29,882 bases of DNA from a virus. Every line of letters starts with the position of its first letter. Positions within the stretch are counted from its first letter, which is position 1. The stretch is from positions 1-29,882 of the IMG/VR virus record IMGVR_UViG_3300036398_001717; one strand, written 5' to 3'. The position numbers and the translations under genes are program-made. Below the pieces are notes generated by a model. It was given only the letters and a program-made list of their open reading frames with translations, ran no database searches and was not told where the DNA came from. Below, piece after piece: positions 27,742-29,882 of the stretch.

Positions 27742-27887
27742 ACGAAGAAAAAGCCAGGGCTATGCTAGATTTAGCCAATAAATTAGATAAATTTGAATTT
27801 ATGCTGCGACTAAAATGTGAGATATGTGGTCCTAAACTTCGTGGAACACCAGGAAATTATCCTAAATGCAAAAGACACGAGCAGTAG
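27738..27887 (+). CDS. Small basic Cys protein (49 aa)
   Basis: ATGA-coupled start. Helix EEKARAMLDLANKLDKFEFM then CEIC...C-x3-H. Probably zinc-bound; unknown. Confidence 0.55.
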   Translation: MNEEKARAMLDLANKLDKFEFMLRLKCEICGPKLRGTPGNYPKCKRHEQ

Positions 27888-27904
27888 GTGTGGTATCATT
27901 GAGT

Positions 27905-28030
27905 ATGACTAAAAAAATATACAAGTGCACTGAATGCAAGACAATCATATCTATTGAAACTGAGGTTCACGACCTACCAGTGTCAATTGTCTGTCCTTGT
28001 GATCAAGTAATGCCATCAATCGGAGCGTAA
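27905..28030 (+). CDS. Zinc-ribbon peptide (41 aa)
   Basis: KCTEC and CPC make a rubredoxin-like or RPB12-like knuckle. TATCAT lies 5 nt upstream of the ATG. TAATG couples it to the hydroxylase gene, so the two are made together. Confidence 0.6.
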   Translation: MTKKIYKCTECKTIISIETEVHDLPVSIVCPCDQVMPSIGA

Positions 28031-28605
28031 TGGACACGAGGAGAAATCTTCCTAGAACTGGCGTTTATTACGAAGCCACTAACAGGATTGGCAAGTCTCC
28101 AGATAACATTAAAACCTTTAAATCTTTTGTGTCGCAAGATGATTCAAAACTAATAGTTGACGCTGTAGATTTTCTACTTCCTGATGGACCAGATGTTGAT
28201 CCAGATGAGCGTAGGCAAATACAGGTAGATGATCTACCAGATAATGTAAGATCAATTGTCAAAGACTATATAAACAAATCACTAGAAACAATGCAAAATC
28301 AGTATAATGTAAAACTAGAGCATAGCCTTGACGATCATTGGATAGTTAAGTGGTCAGTAGGAAATGATATGGGTGTGCATGCAGACGATGATGTTGTTTC
28401 AGGACTGCAGGTATCTGGAGTAATGTATTTTAGTGATGGATATGACGGTGGAGAGATTATATTTCCTAATCAAGATATGTCTATTAAGCCTGAAATGGGT
28501 GATCTAGTTATATTCCCTGGAAATTTAACATACCCTCACGGAGTGAATGCTATTAAGTCTGGACATAGATATAGTCTTCCACTTTGGGGCAAATATATTA
28601 GATAG
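28030..28605 (+). CDS. 2OG-Fe(II) oxygenase, prolyl-4-hydroxylase-like
   Basis: 191 aa. The C-terminal half carries the full active site: H117-x-D119 (GVHADDD), distal H170 (YPHGV) and R180 (GHRYSL) exactly 10 residues on, with GVMYFSDGYDGGEIIFP between, typical of the P4H/2OG oxygenase fold. It uses O2, Fe(II) and 2-oxoglutarate to hydroxylate a side chain, classically proline. No signal peptide, so it acts in the cytoplasm. Collagen-like Gly-X-Pro and Pro-Thr fibre segments of the same phage are plausible substrates; this is inference. It could instead modify a host protein or a nucleotide. Confidence 0.85.
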   Translation: MDTRRNLPRTGVYYEATNRIGKSPDNIKTFKSFVSQDDSKLIVDAVDFLLPDGPDVDPDERRQIQVDDLPDNVRSIVKDYINKSLETMQNQYNVKLEHSLDDHWIVKWSVGNDMGVHADDDVVSGLQVSGVMYFSDGYDGGEIIFPNQDMSIKPEMGDLVIFPGNLTYPHGVNAIKSGHRYSLPLWGKYIR

Positions 28606-28614
28606 ATTCACACC

Positions 28615-28643
28615 TTTACATTGATGGTGTTATCTGATATACT
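28615..28643 (+). promoter_or_regulatory. Sigma-70-type promoter of the tRNA cluster
   Basis: TTTACA-N17-TATACT; predicted start about 28650, 4 nt before the tRNA. Confidence 0.65.
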
Positions 28644-28653
28644 TATTTGACAA

Positions 28654-28724
28654 GCGAGTGTTACATAATGGTAGTGTCTCTGCCTTCCAAGCAGATAGTG
28701 CCAGTTCGATTCTGGTCACTCGCT
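28654..28724 (+). tRNA. tRNA-Gly (TCC)
   Basis: Acceptor GCGAGTG/CACTCGC, anticodon stem TCTGC/GCAGA with loop CTTCCAA, T-arm CCAG-TTCGATT-CTGG, discriminator T. CCA is not encoded. Confidence 0.95.
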
Positions 28725-28856
28725 CTAATGATACTAAGGTTGCGCTGCAGTGAAACATCTGCCTCCTGACGAGGACAACTGGAGGACAACGGGCTTATGT
28801 AAATCCTCATGTATCAGATTAATAAGTTAGTCTGCTCGTAGACTTATTAATCGCTT
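28725..28856 (+). ncRNA. Structured spacer between tRNAs
   Basis: No gene. TGATAC (28729) pairs with GTATCA (28811) to close an about 88-nt domain containing GAGGACAAC twice, 11 nt apart. Then comes a separate 13-bp stem (ATTAATAA, AGTCT arms, 3-nt bulge) at 28818-28851. Confidence 0.45.
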
Positions 28857-28928
28857 GGCTCCATCGTCTATCGGTTAGGACTCCAGATTTTCAATCTGGC
28901 AAGACGGGTTCGATTCCCGTTGGGGCTA
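28857..28928 (+). tRNA. tRNA-Glu (TTC)
   Basis: D-arm GTC...GGAC, anticodon stem CCAGA/TCTGG with loop TTTTCAA, T-arm ACGGG-TTCGATT-CCCGT, discriminator A. The acceptor GGCTCCA/TGGGGCT has two G-T pairs, including the terminal one. No CCA. Confidence 0.92.
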
Positions 28929-28952
28929 CATTTAGAGTTAGACTTCAAATAT

Positions 28953-29882
28953 TTATTGTAAAGAAATAAGTTTATTGATCACTGGTTCTGCATTATTATT
29001 ACTATCAAAACACTCAACCAATTCATAACTATTATTTAAAAACTTACATATGTATTTAAATACGTCATCATTCCTGAAGTCGCTAGTTCTTAACTCAATT
29101 AGTTTGCATTCATTTGGCGCAAACAATATGTTAACTAACCCTGTTCCTGAAATACCAGCGATTGTTTTTGCATCCTTATATAAATCTCTTTGTTGATCAA
29201 ATGTTAACTCTTCATTATATACGACTTGGTATCCAAGACTAATAAAGTAATCTTCTATCAACTCTTCATTTTTAATAAACCTTTTGTCGCTAATCGCATT
29301 TTTTCTAGATATATAAAAATTCTTTGTAGGTGTGCCATCTAGCCTAAGTTTTTCTCTTAAAAGTTTAGATGTTATTGAGTAATTCTCTAAATGTATTAGT
29401 GTTTCGCTATATGTATTAATTGATTTAGATAAACTTAATTCTTTAAATTCGTTGGTATATAGTATATCTTCTTCATCAATACCAAAATCTTTCCAGTTTT
29501 CTTTTGAAAATATTAGCCGATCCACGTTACCCTGAACCAATATCTTTGGATAAAAGTCTAACCCTAAATACTTAAGGTATAGAATACGACCTATTGTTTC
29601 ATACAAAAAGTGTAAATAGTTTAAGTTATAAACAGATAGAAGTGTTGGATGCTCAGTATTTACATCAATGATACCTTCAGCATCAGGAGTTTTATCATTT
29701 ATGATGACAATGTCTTCATACAAGTATAGATTTGGCATTGACGAGTTTACGGAGTCAAGTATGTCTGTAGAGTAACTACCTCTCCAGAAGTTTATGTATA
29801 TGTTATGTGGGTCTTTATCAATAAACTTTGTAGATTTTGGTATATTTTTAACTAAAAATTTGTCTACCCCTATAGAAAATTC
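28953..29882 (-). CDS. GT61-like (DUF563) glycosyltransferase, 5'-partial
   Basis: The frame is open through the right edge, so the start is outside; about 309 residues are visible, including an upstream part reading NIYINFWRGSYSTDILDSVN. An internal ATG at 29738 is probably not the start. Family marks: NFYISRKNA, a following KNEELIEDYFISLGYQVV and AGISGTGLVNILFAPNECKL, the G-x-S/H-G-x-G/A-x-x-N block of GT61 enzymes. These use nucleotide sugars such as UDP-GlcNAc or UDP-xylose on protein or glycan acceptors. Very AT-rich compared with the fibre genes. Convergent with the tRNAs. Confidence 0.75.
   Translation of the reverse strand, partial: EFSIGVDKFLVKNIPKSTKFIDKDPHNIYINFWRGSYSTDILDSVNSSMPNLYLYEDIVIINDKTPDAEGIIDVNTEHPTLLSVYNLNYLHFLYETIGRILYLKYLGLDFYPKILVQGNVDRLIFSKENWKDFGIDEEDILYTNEFKELSLSKSINTYSETLIHLENYSITSKLLREKLRLDGTPTKNFYISRKNAISDKRFIKNEELIEDYFISLGYQVVYNEELTFDQQRDLYKDAKTIAGISGTGLVNILFAPNECKLIELRTSDFRNDDVFKYICKFLNNSYELVECFDSNNNAEPVINKLISLQ

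Noticed and set aside
28953-29738. Complete GT61 gene starting at ATG 29738
   Set aside because: The same frame stays open to the window edge and encodes plausible protein upstream, so the gene is treated as 5'-partial.
1-29882. Integrase, attachment site or insertion sequence
   Set aside because: No recombinase or transposase motif, no long terminal inverted repeat; the tRNAs are complete phage genes with no duplicated 3' end seen.

Overview
The window looks like about 30 kb of an AT-rich tailed-phage genome, probably infecting an actinobacterium. Three things point there. The gene content includes collagen-like tail fibres, a lysozyme-type lysin, a one-TM holin-like protein, a GP88-family protein, a DUF932/TIGR03299 protein, phage tRNAs and dozens of 30-150 aa genes joined by TAATG or ATGA overlaps. 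Many genes start exactly 7 nt after a -10 box, i.e. leaderless mRNAs, a habit typical of Actinobacteria. The intergenic regions carry TGTGA-N6-TCACA operators of the CRP/GlxR type. Freshwater acI-like hosts would fit the base composition, but that is a guess.

Layout. (1) 1-350: 3' end of a lysozyme/transglycosylase gene on +, closed by a terminator. (2) 390-9131, minus strand: late structural block read right to left. It holds beta-sandwich baseplate/tail proteins, two collagen-like fibres and a 624-aa fibre with three Pro-Thr linkers. It ends in a small modification group: a Cys-rich protein, a putative 2OG-Fe(II) oxygenase and a GT60-type glycosyltransferase. The probable late promoter and a 5'-terminal stem-loop lie at 9159-9241. 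(3) 9430-11647: holin-like gene (minus), SGNH-like protein, a second Cys-rich paralogue and two tandem small HTH-like genes. (4) 11863-12771 (minus) and 13423-24919 (plus): divergent early operons around a 650-bp control region with about 26-bp iterons. (5) 24920-26076: mostly non-coding, with DnaA-box-like sites, many CAAACC/GGTTTG words and GATTACGA words; best candidate for a replication origin. (6) 26077-29882: a GT-A-type glycosyltransferase, a nest of tiny overlapping genes, a clear prolyl-4-hydroxylase-like 2OG oxygenase, tRNA-Gly and tRNA-Glu around a structured spacer, and a GT61-like glycosyltransferase leaving the window on minus.

Two themes stand out. First, the phage carries two (putative) 2OG oxygenases, three glycosyltransferases and an SGNH protein together with Pro-Thr-repeat and collagen-like fibres. 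This suggests hydroxylation and/or glycosylation of its own fibres. Second, the early region uses repeated regulatory parts. There are nine copies of a WTGTCN-N11-(-10) promoter, about a dozen CRP-like palindromes, six copies of an RCGGCGTGTCG-type word, five copies of a 23-nt 3'-UTR stem-loop, and repeated CCGAGGATTTTCCTCGG-type hairpins. Together they look like a modular, host-cAMP-receptor-like-controlled early programme.
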